From Propionibacteriaceae bacterium UBA5174 (GTDB taxonomy: Bacteria > Actinomycetota > Actinomycetes > Propionibacteriales > Propionibacteriaceae), in assembly GCA_002413345.1 (NCBI GenBank), contig DHWU01000061.1, positions 1 through 20,470 on the forward strand: a stretch of DNA of 20,470 nt, read 5' to 3'. The notes under the pieces were generated by a model that worked only from the letters and a program-made list of their open reading frames with translations, did not search any database and was not told the origin of the DNA. Shown here in pieces: positions 13,308 to 20,470 of this stretch. Position 1 is the stretch's first letter; the number at the start of each line of letters is the position of its first letter. Position numbers and translations under genes: made by a program.

Positions 13308-14245
13308 GCGCAGAGGATGTCAACCACGTAGACCACGGTGTCGCCAGCCTCAAGCGGCGGATCATTGGCGCCCTTTGGGAAGCTGTCATTAGGTGGCAAC
13401 ACCAACAGCACCCGCGACCCGACCGTTTTGCCAACCAAGCCGGTCTTCCAGCCGGTGATTGAACCCGACAGTGCGCCCTCAGCAAAGGTGTCGAATTGAT
13501 CGTCGATCCGTTCCCCGGTCTTCCAGGAGTAGGCCACCCAGCGAGTCCGAAGGGAATCGTTTGCGGTCACCGCTGGCCCATCACCTTGGATCAGGGTCTG
13601 GGAAACCATGGTGGTCGGCGGCGCCTGCCCGGCCGGAATCGTCACCTTGGGTTTGCTGGCACCGTCACCAGTCACCGTGGGCAGGCCCGCCGGTGGCGTA
13701 ATCACCGTTCCAGAAGCTTCGGTGCGGGACACGTCCAGGATGTCCACCACGAAGATCAGGGTGTCGCCCACCTCCACACTGATATCGGAGTAGCCACCAT
13801 TCGAGTCATAGCCATCCGCGCCGGGGACCGCAATCAGCACTCGACTGCCAACTTTCTGCCCAGTCAAGCCATTCCTGAAGCCGGCGATAATCCCCGACAT
13901 GTCAAAACTCGGTGGCTGGCTAGGCGAGCTCGTGAACGAATCGCCGAAGACATGTCCGTCACGGCCATCTGCTGCGTAGTAGTGGGCGCTGATCCGGCTG
14001 TCGCCCAGTATCTCGGCGCCCGTGCCTTCGATCAGCACCTTCGACTGGGTCTTATCGATCACAAAGGGCGTAGCAAACTCCACCTTGGGCGCTACCAACC
14101 GCTCACCAGTAACGGTGATTCCATCAAGGTTGGTCTGCTGGCCGGCAACTGGCGTGGCCGTGCTGGTGGCATTTGGAGTAGAACTGCTGCACGCACTCAA
14201 AGCCAGTAAGCAGGCAAGGACGGCGACGATACGGGTACCTGACAC
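13295..14245 (-). CDS. Lipoprotein with two FKBP-like peptidyl-prolyl isomerase domains
   Basis: A 316-residue exported lipoprotein. MSGTRIVAVLACLLALSAC ends in a lipobox with Cys19, followed by a Ser/Thr-rich linker. Two FKBP-like modules follow. The first contains FDMSGIIAGFRNGLTGQKVGSRVLIAVP, the second ITGWKTGLVGKTVGSRVLLVLPP with the usual Trp. They are separated by a Pro/Thr-rich spacer. Such proteins catalyse proline isomerisation or act as chaperones on the outer membrane face. Several canonical active-site aromatics are replaced in module 1 (Trp to Phe), so activity may sit in module 2. The GTG at 14245 is chosen over an upstream TTG because it gives a clean signal peptide and lies 7 nt after TAACCT. 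It is convergent with gluQRS. Confidence 0.87.
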   Translation of the reverse strand: MSGTRIVAVLACLLALSACSSSTPNATSTATPVAGQQTNLDGITVTGERLVAPKVEFATPFVIDKTQSKVLIEGTGAEILGDSRISAHYYAADGRDGHVFGDSFTSSPSQPPSFDMSGIIAGFRNGLTGQKVGSRVLIAVPGADGYDSNGGYSDISVEVGDTLIFVVDILDVSRTEASGTVITPPAGLPTVTGDGASKPKVTIPAGQAPPTTMVSQTLIQGDGPAVTANDSLRTRWVAYSWKTGERIDDQFDTFAEGALSGSITGWKTGLVGKTVGSRVLLVLPPNDSFPKGANDPPLEAGDTVVYVVDILCAYQE

Positions 14246-14279
14246 GACCGCAAGGTTACCCAACCGAACCAATGGTTCG
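14246..14279 (-). promoter_or_regulatory. Putative leaderless promoter and palindrome before the FKBP lipoprotein
   Basis: TAACCT (14258-14253) fits a -10 box and is 7 nt before the GTG start, without a ribosome site. Just upstream, 14265-14279 is a perfect inverted repeat, CGAACCA-N-TGGTTCG, centred about 16 bp upstream of the box and so in the spacer and -35 zone where a regulator would act. No -35 hexamer fits well. Confidence 0.45.
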
Positions 14280-14290
14280 CGCCAACCAGG

Positions 14291-15022
14291 CTAGCGGCCC
14301 AGCAAATCCAGCAACTCGCCCAGTTCGTCTGAGGTCAACTCTCGGGTATCCCCAATCCGCAGATCGCCAAGCTTCACCGGTCCGATGGCCAGCCTGGACA
14401 GCCGCTCCACCGGGTGGCCGAGCTCATCAAAAATGCGTCGCACGATCCGATTGCGTCCCGAATGCAGCACTACTCGGACCAGACTGCGGCCGCCCGAACG
14501 TTGCACCAGTCGCACTTCATCGGGAATGATCGGCCCGTCTTCGAGTTCGATTCCACCGCGCAGCCGCTTCAATGTTGCATCACTGATCTCACCAGCCACT
14601 TCAGCCAGATAGGTCTTGGTGATCTCATAGGACGGATGGGTCAGCCGCTGGGCGAAATCGCCATCATTGGTCAGGACCAGCAATCCCTCGGTGTCGGAGT
14701 CCAACCGCCCCACGTGGAACAACCGCACCCCCTCAGGCACGAACTCCGCGATGGTGCGTCGCCCGTGGGTGTCCTGCATTGCGCACAGCACCCCACGTGG
14801 CTTGTTCAGCACCAGATATTGGTGGCTGGCTTGCGGCGGTACTCGCTTGCCGTCAACCCGGATCACGTCGGTAGCGGGATCGACTCGCCGACCCTGTTCT
14901 TTGACTACCTCGCCGTTGACTTCCACCCGCCCGCGAGAGATCAACACTTCGCCTGCCCGACGGGACGCCACTCCGGCCTGCGACAAGGCCTTTTGTAGGC
15001 GAATTCCTTCATCATCAGGCAT
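14291..15022 (-). CDS. rluB: rRNA pseudouridine synthase, RsuA/RluB/E/F family
   Basis: A 243-residue enzyme that isomerises a uridine in ribosomal RNA. An N-terminal S4 RNA-binding domain (IRLQKALSQAGVASRRAGE, 7-25) precedes the catalytic domain. The latter has NKPRGVLC (73-80) and GRLDSDTEGLLVLTNDG, whose Asp108 is the catalytic residue, and NRIVRRIFDELGHPV near the C-terminus. The ATG at 15022 is preferred over a TTG four codons upstream because a GAGG lies about 7 nt before it. The first 8 nt overlap the end of scpB, as expected for the conserved scpA-scpB-rluB unit. Family is clear; the exact target uridine (23S, RluB-like, versus 16S) is inferred from context. Confidence 0.92.
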   Translation of the reverse strand: MPDDEGIRLQKALSQAGVASRRAGEVLISRGRVEVNGEVVKEQGRRVDPATDVIRVDGKRVPPQASHQYLVLNKPRGVLCAMQDTHGRRTIAEFVPEGVRLFHVGRLDSDTEGLLVLTNDGDFAQRLTHPSYEITKTYLAEVAGEISDATLKRLRGGIELEDGPIIPDEVRLVQRSGGRSLVRVVLHSGRNRIVRRIFDELGHPVERLSRLAIGPVKLGDLRIGDTRELTSDELGELLDLLGR

Positions 15023-15620
15023 GGTCGGCCTCAACTAACGGAGTAGGTGCCTCAGCGGGCAGGTTATGGACGGCCAAGTCGGCCAGTTCGGCTTCCAGCG
15101 CCGACGCCTCGGGAAGATGCGGCGCCAGCGGCGGCAATTGACTCAGATTCGACAAGCCCATTCGCTCCAAGAAGAAGTTGGTGGTGGCATACAGCCGAGC
15201 CCCGCTGTCTTCATCGCGGCCAATCTCCTCGATCAGGTCTCTGGTGGCCAAGGTGCGCATCACCCCATCCACGTTGACCCCGCGCACCGCGGAGACCCGT
15301 CCGCGAGTAATGGGTTGCAGATAGGCCACCACCGCAAGAGTCTCCAGAGCGGCTTGACTCAGGGTGCTGCGTTGCCCTTCCAGTAGCCATTGGGCAATCA
15401 GCTCGGCGTATTCCTCACCGGTGTAGTAGCGCCATCCCCCACCGACTTCACGCAGTTCGAAGCCCCGGCCCGAGGATTGATAAAACTCTGCGAGCTCAGC
15501 CAAGGTCGCTTCGACCTCAGCGATTGGTTCACCAACAGCTTCAGCCAGATCTGCGGCTGACACCGGCTCGGTGGCCAGCATCAGCAGCGCCTCCAAAGCC
15601 GGGGCGTAGGCGTCACTCAT
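15015..15620 (-). CDS. scpB: Segregation and condensation protein ScpB
   Basis: A 201-residue kite subunit that binds ScpA and completes the SMC condensin complex on the nucleoid. Two winged-helix segments are seen. The first starts at APALEALLMLATEPVSAADLAEAV, the second contains LSQAALETLAVVAYLQPITR (87-106), the most conserved ScpB stretch, followed by VRGVNVDGVMRTL. The acidic, Pro-rich C-terminus is variable, as usual. The ATG at 15620 overlaps the scpA stop by 8 nt, while a longer frame upstream is only antisense or overlapping sequence. It is followed by rluB with another 8-nt overlap, so the three are probably coupled in translation. Confidence 0.94.
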   Translation of the reverse strand: MSDAYAPALEALLMLATEPVSAADLAEAVGEPIAEVEATLAELAEFYQSSGRGFELREVGGGWRYYTGEEYAELIAQWLLEGQRSTLSQAALETLAVVAYLQPITRGRVSAVRGVNVDGVMRTLATRDLIEEIGRDEDSGARLYATTNFFLERMGLSNLSQLPPLAPHLPEASALEAELADLAVHNLPAEAPTPLVEADHA

Positions 15621-16485
15621 TGAATTCCTCACTTTGCTCAACCGGAGCTTCGGTAACCGGGGCGGATACCTCGTCGAATTCGGCGCCGATTGCGGCGGCA
15701 TTGATCTCGTTACCCAACCACCGGACAGTCAACTCGCCCAGCGGATTGAGTTGTTCAAAACTGATCGCCCGCTCGCGGAACAGTTCCAATAGGGCTAGGA
15801 ACCGGGCCACAACCACCAACTTGTCGCCAGCATCAGCAGTCAAGTCACGAAAGCTGAGGGCGGTGCGCAGCTTCAGCTGGCCCACCATCAAGTCAGCCTG
15901 TTCTCGCACGCTCACTAGTGGCAGATGCAAATGCGCCAGCGGCACTACGTTCGGCGCCACCGGGGTCATTGCCCGGCCAGCAAAGACCGCGATCACGTCA
16001 GCAAAACCGTCCAAGTTTGGTTCAGGCAACAGCTTCGCGAAGCGTTCCTCCAACCCGCCAGGACGCGGATGGCGGCGGGATTGGATGGCCAAGGTTTCCC
16101 CAATCCACCCGCTGACGATCTTGAACGCTCGGTATTGCAGCAGCCGGGCAAACAGCAGATCCCGGGCTTCCAGCAAGGCGAGGTCGTCGGCATCATCCAC
16201 CTCGCCAGACGGCAATAGCCGAGCCGCCTTCAGATCAAGCAAGGTGGCCGCGATCACAACGAACGAACTGGATTGATCCAGATCCCACCAGCTTGGCCCA
16301 GTTGCTGCCTGAGCGGCCTTTAGATGGGCAATGAAATCGTCGGTGACCTGCGACAACGCCACCTCAGTGACGTCCAGCTTGTGCTTAGAGATCAGTTGCA
16401 GCAGCAGGTCGAAAGGACCGGTGAAGTTAGCCAGCGAAACCGTAAAGGCGCTTCGTTCAATCGGTCCGGCGGAGGTGGCAGTCAC
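15613..16485 (-). CDS. scpA: Segregation and condensation protein ScpA
   Basis: A 290-residue kleisin subunit that bridges the SMC heads and recruits ScpB in chromosome condensation. The defining N-terminal helix FTGPFDLLLQLISKHKLDV is at 21-39, followed by EVALSQVTDDFIAHL. The C-terminal winged helix that contacts the SMC head includes VARFLALLELFRERAISFEQ. The start is GTG at 16485, overlapping the stop of the small upstream gene by 4 nt (GTGA); no ATG fits, and the ribosome site is weak, which suggests coupling. Length is slightly above the usual 240-280 because of an acidic C-terminal tail (EEFNE). Confidence 0.93.
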   Translation of the reverse strand: MTATSAGPIERSAFTVSLANFTGPFDLLLQLISKHKLDVTEVALSQVTDDFIAHLKAAQAATGPSWWDLDQSSSFVVIAATLLDLKAARLLPSGEVDDADDLALLEARDLLFARLLQYRAFKIVSGWIGETLAIQSRRHPRPGGLEERFAKLLPEPNLDGFADVIAVFAGRAMTPVAPNVVPLAHLHLPLVSVREQADLMVGQLKLRTALSFRDLTADAGDKLVVVARFLALLELFRERAISFEQLNPLGELTVRWLGNEINAAAIGAEFDEVSAPVTEAPVEQSEEFNE

Positions 16486-16760
16486 GATGCTTCGAGGTGG
16501 CGCACCAGCGAAGACTCAGCGCCGCGGCTGACCAGATCAGCCACCGCGAGGCTCACCGCAGTGCGTACGATCCGCCCCCGATCCACGCCCAAACCATGTT
16601 CGGCACGCAACAGCAGCCTGGCTTGCTCCAAGGCGATCAGTTCATCGTTTGTGACGTAGACGGTGATCTTCTCTTCGTGTCGCACCCGCCCGCTGGATTG
16701 CGCCGAAGAATCGGCGTCCGCTTCAGCCTTGCCCAAGGTTCGTTTTACGCCCCGGGGCAT
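16482..16760 (-). CDS. Small ribbon-helix-helix-like protein between parA and scpA
   Basis: A 92-residue protein not assigned to a named family. After a basic, low-complexity first 28 residues it has a short strand KITVYVT (31-37) and two helices, DELIALEQARLLLRAEHG and DRGRIVRTAVSLAVADL. This is the strand-helix-helix layout of ribbon-helix-helix DNA-binding proteins such as Arc/CopG, in which the strand contacts DNA. Similar short ORFs occur at this spot in other actinomycetes as far as I recall, which argues for a conserved role in segregation. The ATG overlaps the parA 3' end by 16 bp, and the stop overlaps scpA by 4 nt, so the three are co-translated. DNA binding is an inference from fold prediction by eye. 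Confidence 0.75.
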   Translation of the reverse strand: MPRGVKRTLGKAEADADSSAQSSGRVRHEEKITVYVTNDELIALEQARLLLRAEHGLGVDRGRIVRTAVSLAVADLVSRGAESSLVRHLEAS

Positions 16761-17671
16761 CGGTGGAGCACCTCCCGGGCCAACATGCGATAGGCCTCGG
16801 CGCCGGCCGATGACGAAGCGTAGGTGGTGATTGGTTCGCCAGCCACGGTGGTTTCGGGGAATTTGATGGTGCGTCGAATGACGGTGTGGAAGACGGTTTC
16901 ATCGAAAGCCGAAACGACCCGTTCCAACACTTCACGGCTGTGCAGCGTCCGGGAGTCGTACATAGTCCCCAAGATGCCTAGCACCTTCAGGTTGGGGTTG
17001 AGCCGCTCCTGCACCTTCTCGATGGTGTCGGTGAGGAGCGCGATGCCGCGCAGGGCGAAGAACTCCAACTCCAGTGGCATCAACACCCAATCGGCACAAG
17101 TGAGCGCGTTGACCGTCAGCAGACCCAAGGAAGGCGCGCAGTCGATCAAGATCAGGTCGTAGCGATCCCGGACTTTTGACAACACCCTAGCCAGAGTCTG
17201 TTCGCGAGCCACTTCGGAGACCAACTGCACTTCCGCAGCCGACAGATCGATATTGGACGGCAACAGATCCAGCCCCTCGACCACGGTGTGCAAGATCACA
17301 TCGTCAGTTTCCGCACCACGGTTGAGTAGCAAGTTGTAAATGCTCAACTCCAGCGTGTGCGGGTTAACCCCCAGCCCCACCGAGAGTGACCCCTGCGGAT
17401 CGAAGTCGACCAGCAATACCTTGCGTCCAGTCTCGGCCAGCGCCGCACCCAGGTTGATGGTGGTGGTGGTCTTGCCCACACCACCTTTCTGGTTGCACAT
17501 GGCAATCACTAGAGCGTTCTTGACTGCATCTGGATCGGGGCGACTCGGCACCGGAAATTCGGGCAATGGCCGTCCGGTGGGCCCAGTCTCGCCGACGGCG
17601 GTGGGGCGGTCGTACTCGGGCAGTTTTGAGGTTCTGGCCTTGGGCTTGGACTTGGGCTTGGTCGTGGTCAC
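16745..17671 (-). CDS. parA: ParA/Soj-family chromosome-partitioning ATPase
   Basis: A 308-residue Walker-type ATPase that assembles on DNA and drives segregation or positioning of cargo. The deviant Walker A is CNQKGGVGKTTTT (59-71). Walker A' and B follow as VLLVDFDPQGSLS and LILIDCAPSLG, and the conserved MPLELEFFALRG is present. The first 50 residues are Lys/Pro-rich, then GRPLPEFPVPSRPDPDA, which is typical of the actinobacterial ParA located beside scpA rather than the parAB copy near oriC. No parB is adjacent. The GTG at 17671 is preferred over a TTG 51 nt upstream because a TAGGCT box lies 7 nt before it. The 3' end overlaps the RHH-like gene. Confidence 0.9.
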   Translation of the reverse strand: MTTTKPKSKPKARTSKLPEYDRPTAVGETGPTGRPLPEFPVPSRPDPDAVKNALVIAMCNQKGGVGKTTTTINLGAALAETGRKVLLVDFDPQGSLSVGLGVNPHTLELSIYNLLLNRGAETDDVILHTVVEGLDLLPSNIDLSAAEVQLVSEVAREQTLARVLSKVRDRYDLILIDCAPSLGLLTVNALTCADWVLMPLELEFFALRGIALLTDTIEKVQERLNPNLKVLGILGTMYDSRTLHSREVLERVVSAFDETVFHTVIRRTIKFPETTVAGEPITTYASSSAGAEAYRMLAREVLHRCPGA

Positions 17672-17701
17672 AGGCGACAGCCTAGGCGGATTTGTCGACA
17701 A
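17672..17701 (-). promoter_or_regulatory. Putative parA promoter with TTGTC element and palindrome
   Basis: On the minus strand, TTGTCGACA (17701-17693) is followed by 8 nt and then TAGGCT (17684-17679), with the GTG start 7 nt later. The layout matches the mycobacterial PafBC-dependent promoter TTGTCRGTG-N8-TANNNT at 6 of the 9 upstream bases and fully at the -10. TTGTCGACAA is also a perfect 10-bp palindrome. No normal -35 hexamer at 17-18 nt is seen. Confidence 0.4.
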
Positions 17702-17772
17702 GTCTTTAACCGTCTGCGGCAAGTCTCACCTGCAGGCTGAGAGGTTCCCCTCAGGGAGGACCCCGATCGCAG

Positions 17773-18711
17773 TCAGCGCGCTCTGGGATGGGCTGAAAGG
17801 AACACTTCTCGCAAATGCTCGGCGGTCACCAAGGTGTAGATCTGGGTGGTGGTAACCGAGGCGTGTCCAAGCAGTTCTTGCACCACCCGAACGTCGGCGC
17901 CCCCATCGAGCAGATGGGTGGCAAAGGTGTGTCGCAGGGTGTGCGGGGAGATTTCTGCGGCTAACCCGGCGGACTCCCCCGCCACATGTAACACCTGCCA
18001 AGCGCTTTGCCGGCTAAGCCTGCGTCCCAGACTGTTCAGCAACAGCGCTGGGCTTGACCTGGTGGCGTTCTGGGCGAAGACCGGGCGTCCTCGCACCAGC
18101 CAGGCTTCGATCGCGGCTCGGGCATATGAGCCCACCGGCACAATCCGCTCCTTGCGTCCTTTTCCGAACAGTCGAAGACCAGCGTCGGGTTCGGCCAAAA
18201 GGCTCATCGCCTCGTCCACATCCAGCGCCAATACTTCCGAAATTCGGGCACCAGTGCCGTAAAGCAATTCCAGTAGCGCAGCGTCGCGCAGCCCAGTTGG
18301 TGTCGCAGGATCTGGGGTAGCCAACAGCGCTTGCATTTGGTCCAAGCTCAGCGCCTTCGGTAGCCGACGGCCAAGCTTTGGCGGATGCACCTCGGCGGCC
18401 GGGCTGTCCTTAGTGATTCCTTCGCCGGTGAGGAAGGCGTGCAGGGACCGGACGGCAGCCAACGCTCTAGTGGCGCTCGCCGCCGAAAGAGCCACCTGAT
18501 CGGCCTCTCTGACCTGGAGCGCGGCCACAAATGAACTCACTTCGATCTCGCTAGCCTGGCCCAGATCGTCGATTCCGCGTTCTTTCAGGAAACCTAGGTA
18601 GCGCTTCAAATCACGACCATAGGCACCCAGGGTGTGCGGGGAGGCTCCCCGCTCCACGGCGAGGTGATCCAGAAAGCTGCGGACCTGGCGTTCAGCTTGG
18701 CTGGACGGCAT
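17773..18711 (-). CDS. xerD: Tyrosine recombinase XerD
   Basis: A 312-residue site-specific recombinase that resolves chromosome dimers at dif, normally with XerC and FtsK. The N-terminal core-binding SAM-like domain covers 1-100. The catalytic domain keeps all residues: Arg156 in GTGARISEV, Lys184 in FGKGRKER, His257 and Arg260 in SPHTLRHTFATHLL, His283 in LLGHAS and nucleophile Tyr292 in TTQIYT. The ATG at 18711 overlaps the end of the NUDIX gene by 20 nt and has AAGG upstream; a 50-residue longer frame is rejected. Position between the NUDIX gene and parA, as in mycobacteria, marks it as housekeeping XerD rather than a phage integrase. Confidence 0.94.
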   Translation of the reverse strand: MPSSQAERQVRSFLDHLAVERGASPHTLGAYGRDLKRYLGFLKERGIDDLGQASEIEVSSFVAALQVREADQVALSAASATRALAAVRSLHAFLTGEGITKDSPAAEVHPPKLGRRLPKALSLDQMQALLATPDPATPTGLRDAALLELLYGTGARISEVLALDVDEAMSLLAEPDAGLRLFGKGRKERIVPVGSYARAAIEAWLVRGRPVFAQNATRSSPALLLNSLGRRLSRQSAWQVLHVAGESAGLAAEISPHTLRHTFATHLLDGGADVRVVQELLGHASVTTTQIYTLVTAEHLREVFLSAHPRAR

Positions 18712-19393
18712 CGCCGAGCCTTTTGAGCTGCACCTCTCGTTGTTCCCGGGCCGGCCATGGCGCATCGGCCGGACGTAGCGCGTCCAGCCCATCATTAGCG
18801 CGAGCCACTTCGAGCGCGAGCACGCCCGCAACCAAGATTGGGTTTTGCACTCTTCCAGCAAGGATCGCTGCCAGCACCTCGGTTCGCGGCACCCAAGCGA
18901 CTTCCATCGAGGCTTCTTCTGATTCGGCCACGAAACCCTCTGGCGCCTCAGTTGCCGAAAGCTGACGAGCCAAGAACACCCGCACCGCTTCCTGGCTGGC
19001 GCCCGGGCTGGTGAAGATATCCACCAGTACCCGCCATTCGGCAGCTGCTAATCCGGCTTCTTCGGCCAACTCTCGCTTGGCCCCGTCAAGGTAGTCCTCG
19101 CCGTCCAGATCGAGTAGGCCAGCCGGTGGCTCCACCATCTGCTGGGCCACCGGGTGTCGGTATTGCAGCACCACCGCGATCCGGTCGGCGTCGTCCCAGG
19201 CGATTACGCCAACTGCGCCTGGGTGCAAGGTGTACTCGCGGCGCATCGTCGGGCCATCGGGGGTAGCGACGGTGTCGACCACGAAGTCGCAGACGTGCCC
19301 GCGAGCAAGCACTTCGTGGTTCAAGACCGGCCAGTGCTGGTTAAGGTCTTGCACCTCGTCGCTAGCCAGTTGGCGAATTACCGCCTTATTCAT
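18692..19393 (-). CDS. NUDIX hydrolase, ADP-ribose pyrophosphatase-like
   Basis: A 233-residue enzyme that cleaves nucleoside diphosphates linked to another moiety, probably ADP-ribose to AMP and ribose 5-phosphate. The NUDIX box at 92-115 reads GLLDLDGEDYLDGAKRELAE then EAGL, with Arg107-Glu108 and Glu111-Glu112 binding Mg. It is preceded by QYRHPVAQQMVEPPAG, typical of the ADP-ribose pyrophosphatase group. Its place right after pyrG and before xerD is the same as in Mycobacterium, where the neighbour is an ADP-ribose pyrophosphatase. The ATG overlaps the pyrG stop by 8 nt, and its own end overlaps xerD by 20 nt, indicating coupled translation. Substrate is inferred from homology. Confidence 0.92.
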   Translation of the reverse strand: MNKAVIRQLASDEVQDLNQHWPVLNHEVLARGHVCDFVVDTVATPDGPTMRREYTLHPGAVGVIAWDDADRIAVVLQYRHPVAQQMVEPPAGLLDLDGEDYLDGAKRELAEEAGLAAAEWRVLVDIFTSPGASQEAVRVFLARQLSATEAPEGFVAESEEASMEVAWVPRTEVLAAILAGRVQNPILVAGVLALEVARANDGLDALRPADAPWPAREQREVQLKRLGDAVQPS

Positions 19394-20470
19394 CAGTCAC
19401 CGGCAGGCGGGCGGACAGTTTGCGCGCCAGCGCTGCCTCGACCAAGCCGACAAAGAGCGGATGCGCCTGAGTCGGCCGCGACTTGAGCTCAGGGTGAGCC
19501 TGGGTGCCAACGTAGTAGGGATGCAGCTTCGGATCGAGTTCAACGAACTCGACCAAGTTGCCGTCTGGACTGGTTCCCGAAATCCTCAAACCAGCCGCCT
19601 CCAACTGTTTGCGGTAAGCGTTGTTGACCTCGTAACGGTGGCGGTGCCGTTCGGTGACTTTGGTGGTGCCATAACGTTTGGCGACGATCGAGCCAGGCAC
19701 CAAGTCCGCCGGGTAGGAACCCAACCGCATGGTCGCCCCCATGTCGCCCTCGCCAGCCACAATCTGCACCTGCTCAGCCATCGTGGCGATCACCGGATCT
19801 TTGGTATCGGGATCGAACTCGCTTGAGCCAGCGTCTGGCAAACCAACCAGATTGCGAGCGGCCTCGATCACCATGCACTGCAGGCCCAAGCACAGCCCGA
19901 GCACCGGCATCTGGTTCTCTCGCGCGTACCGCAAGGCTCCGAATTTGCCTTCCACGCCGCGAATTCCGAAGCCGCCGGGCACACAGATGCCGTCCACATC
20001 ACCAAGTTGCTCGGCCGCACCAGCTGGGGTTTCACACAGGTCTGAGGCGACCCAGCGAATCTTCACCTTGGCCCAGTTAGCGAAGCCACCGGCGCGCAGC
20101 GCTTCAGATACCGACAGGTAGGCATCCGGCAGGTCGATGTATTTGCCGACCAGACCGATGGTGATTTCCTCGGTTGGGTTGTGGACGCGTTCCAGCAGGT
20201 CATTCCACTTAGTCCAGTTCACATCGCGGAAAGCCACTCCGAGGCGGCGCACCACGTAGGCGTCCAGACCTTCGTCGTGGATCACCTTGGGAATGTCATA
20301 GATGCTCGGGGCGTCGGGACAAGAGATCACAGCTTCTTCGTCAACGTCACACATCAAGGCGATCTTGCGCTTGACCCCAGCGGGGATCTCCATGGTGGCT
20401 CGGCACACGATCGCATCGGGCTGAATGCCGACCTGGCGAAGCGCAGCCACCGAGTGCTGGGTGGGCTTGG
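19386..20470 (-). CDS. pyrG: CTP synthase, 5' part beyond window
   Basis: Converts UTP to CTP using ATP and glutamine, in pyrimidine synthesis. About 361 C-terminal residues of roughly 550 are present; the frame enters from the right edge as KPTQHSVAALRQVGIQPD, part of the synthetase domain. The linker is followed by a class I glutamine amidotransferase domain. Its nucleophile Cys is in MPVLGLCLGLQCMV (codon near 19890) and its His-Glu is in AHPELKSRPT near the C-terminus. CVPGGFGIRG forms the oxyanion loop. The stop codon overlaps the NUDIX start, so it leads the pyrG-NUDIX-xerD unit. Start and promoter are outside the window. Confidence 0.97.
   Translation of the reverse strand, partial: KPTQHSVAALRQVGIQPDAIVCRATMEIPAGVKRKIALMCDVDEEAVISCPDAPSIYDIPKVIHDEGLDAYVVRRLGVAFRDVNWTKWNDLLERVHNPTEEITIGLVGKYIDLPDAYLSVSEALRAGGFANWAKVKIRWVASDLCETPAGAAEQLGDVDGICVPGGFGIRGVEGKFGALRYARENQMPVLGLCLGLQCMVIEAARNLVGLPDAGSSEFDPDTKDPVIATMAEQVQIVAGEGDMGATMRLGSYPADLVPGSIVAKRYGTTKVTERHRHRYEVNNAYRKQLEAAGLRISGTSPDGNLVEFVELDPKLHPYYVGTQAHPELKSRPTQAHPLFVGLVEAALARKLSARLPVTDE

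Noticed and set aside
14246..14272. TTG start for the FKBP lipoprotein
   Set aside because: It would add nine residues before the signal peptide and cover the likely promoter box; the GTG at 14245 gives a compact lipoprotein signal.
15524..16276. 250-codon plus-strand ORF
   Set aside because: Antisense to scpA and scpB; Ser/Arg/Ala-rich low-complexity translation with no motif.
17737..17754. Inverted repeat CTGAG/CTCAG between xerD and parA as a terminator
   Set aside because: Only five pairs in the closing stem, an internal mismatch and no T-run on the minus strand.
17773..18861. Longer xerD with a 50-residue N-terminal extension, and a phage integrase reading
   Set aside because: The extension is inside the NUDIX gene and lacks similarity; the ATG at 18711 fits XerD length, and the syntenic neighbours argue for housekeeping XerD.
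1..20470. CRISPR arrays, tRNA/rRNA genes, insertion sequences, defence or secretion islands
   Set aside because: No repeat-spacer pattern, tRNA cloverleaf, transposase or prophage gene was recognised; nearly all DNA is assigned to core genes.

Overview
The window reads as a compact, gene-dense piece of an actinomycete (Actinomycetota) chromosome of moderately high GC, roughly 60% by eye. The assignment rests on gene order. pyrG, a NUDIX hydrolase, xerD, parA, scpA, scpB and rluB are colinear as in mycobacteria and streptomycetes, and pafB, pafC, tatA, tatC and helY form a second block typical of the phylum. The start signals also fit: several genes begin with ATG or GTG placed 6-7 nt after a TANNNT -10 box, which indicates leaderless mRNAs. 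Genus cannot be assigned from what is visible.

Left end (1-5352). The 5' nine-tenths of ilvB (acetohydroxyacid synthase large subunit) lies on the minus strand. Upstream of it is a well-preserved attenuator: promoter, leaderless 9-residue leader peptide with Leu-Val-Val codons, hairpin and intrinsic terminator. Divergent from it is a secreted SpoIID/LytB-family protein on the plus strand, which meets a convergent hisF-HIT pair. hisF is divergent from a short-chain dehydrogenase.

Middle (5358-12255). A tightly packed minus-strand operon runs pafB, pafC, a 68-residue membrane protein of unknown function, tatA, tatC, a diacylglycerol-kinase-like lipid kinase and helY, with overlapping or nearly touching ends. 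PafB and PafC are WYL-domain activators of the SOS-independent DNA-damage response in mycobacteria. TatA and TatC belong to the Sec-independent protein export machinery. gluQRS (tRNA-Asp modification) is divergent from pafB.

Right end (13295-20470). A lipoprotein with two FKBP-like domains converges on gluQRS, overlapping it by 13 bp. Upstream of it lie two minus-strand groups. The first is pyrG (partial), NUDIX and xerD. The second is parA, a small ribbon-helix-helix-like protein, scpA, scpB and rluB. In both groups successive genes overlap by 4-20 nt. ParA, ScpA/ScpB and XerD together serve chromosome segregation, condensation and dimer resolution.

No tRNA, rRNA, CRISPR array, insertion sequence or prophage was recognised, and no stretch longer than 300 bases lacks a gene. 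This is core housekeeping DNA; no clearly new multi-gene system is visible. The points most worth checking are the ilvB attenuator, the small membrane protein coupled to tatA, an unusual TatA helix, the RHH-like protein between parA and scpA, and a PafBC-like promoter motif upstream of parA.
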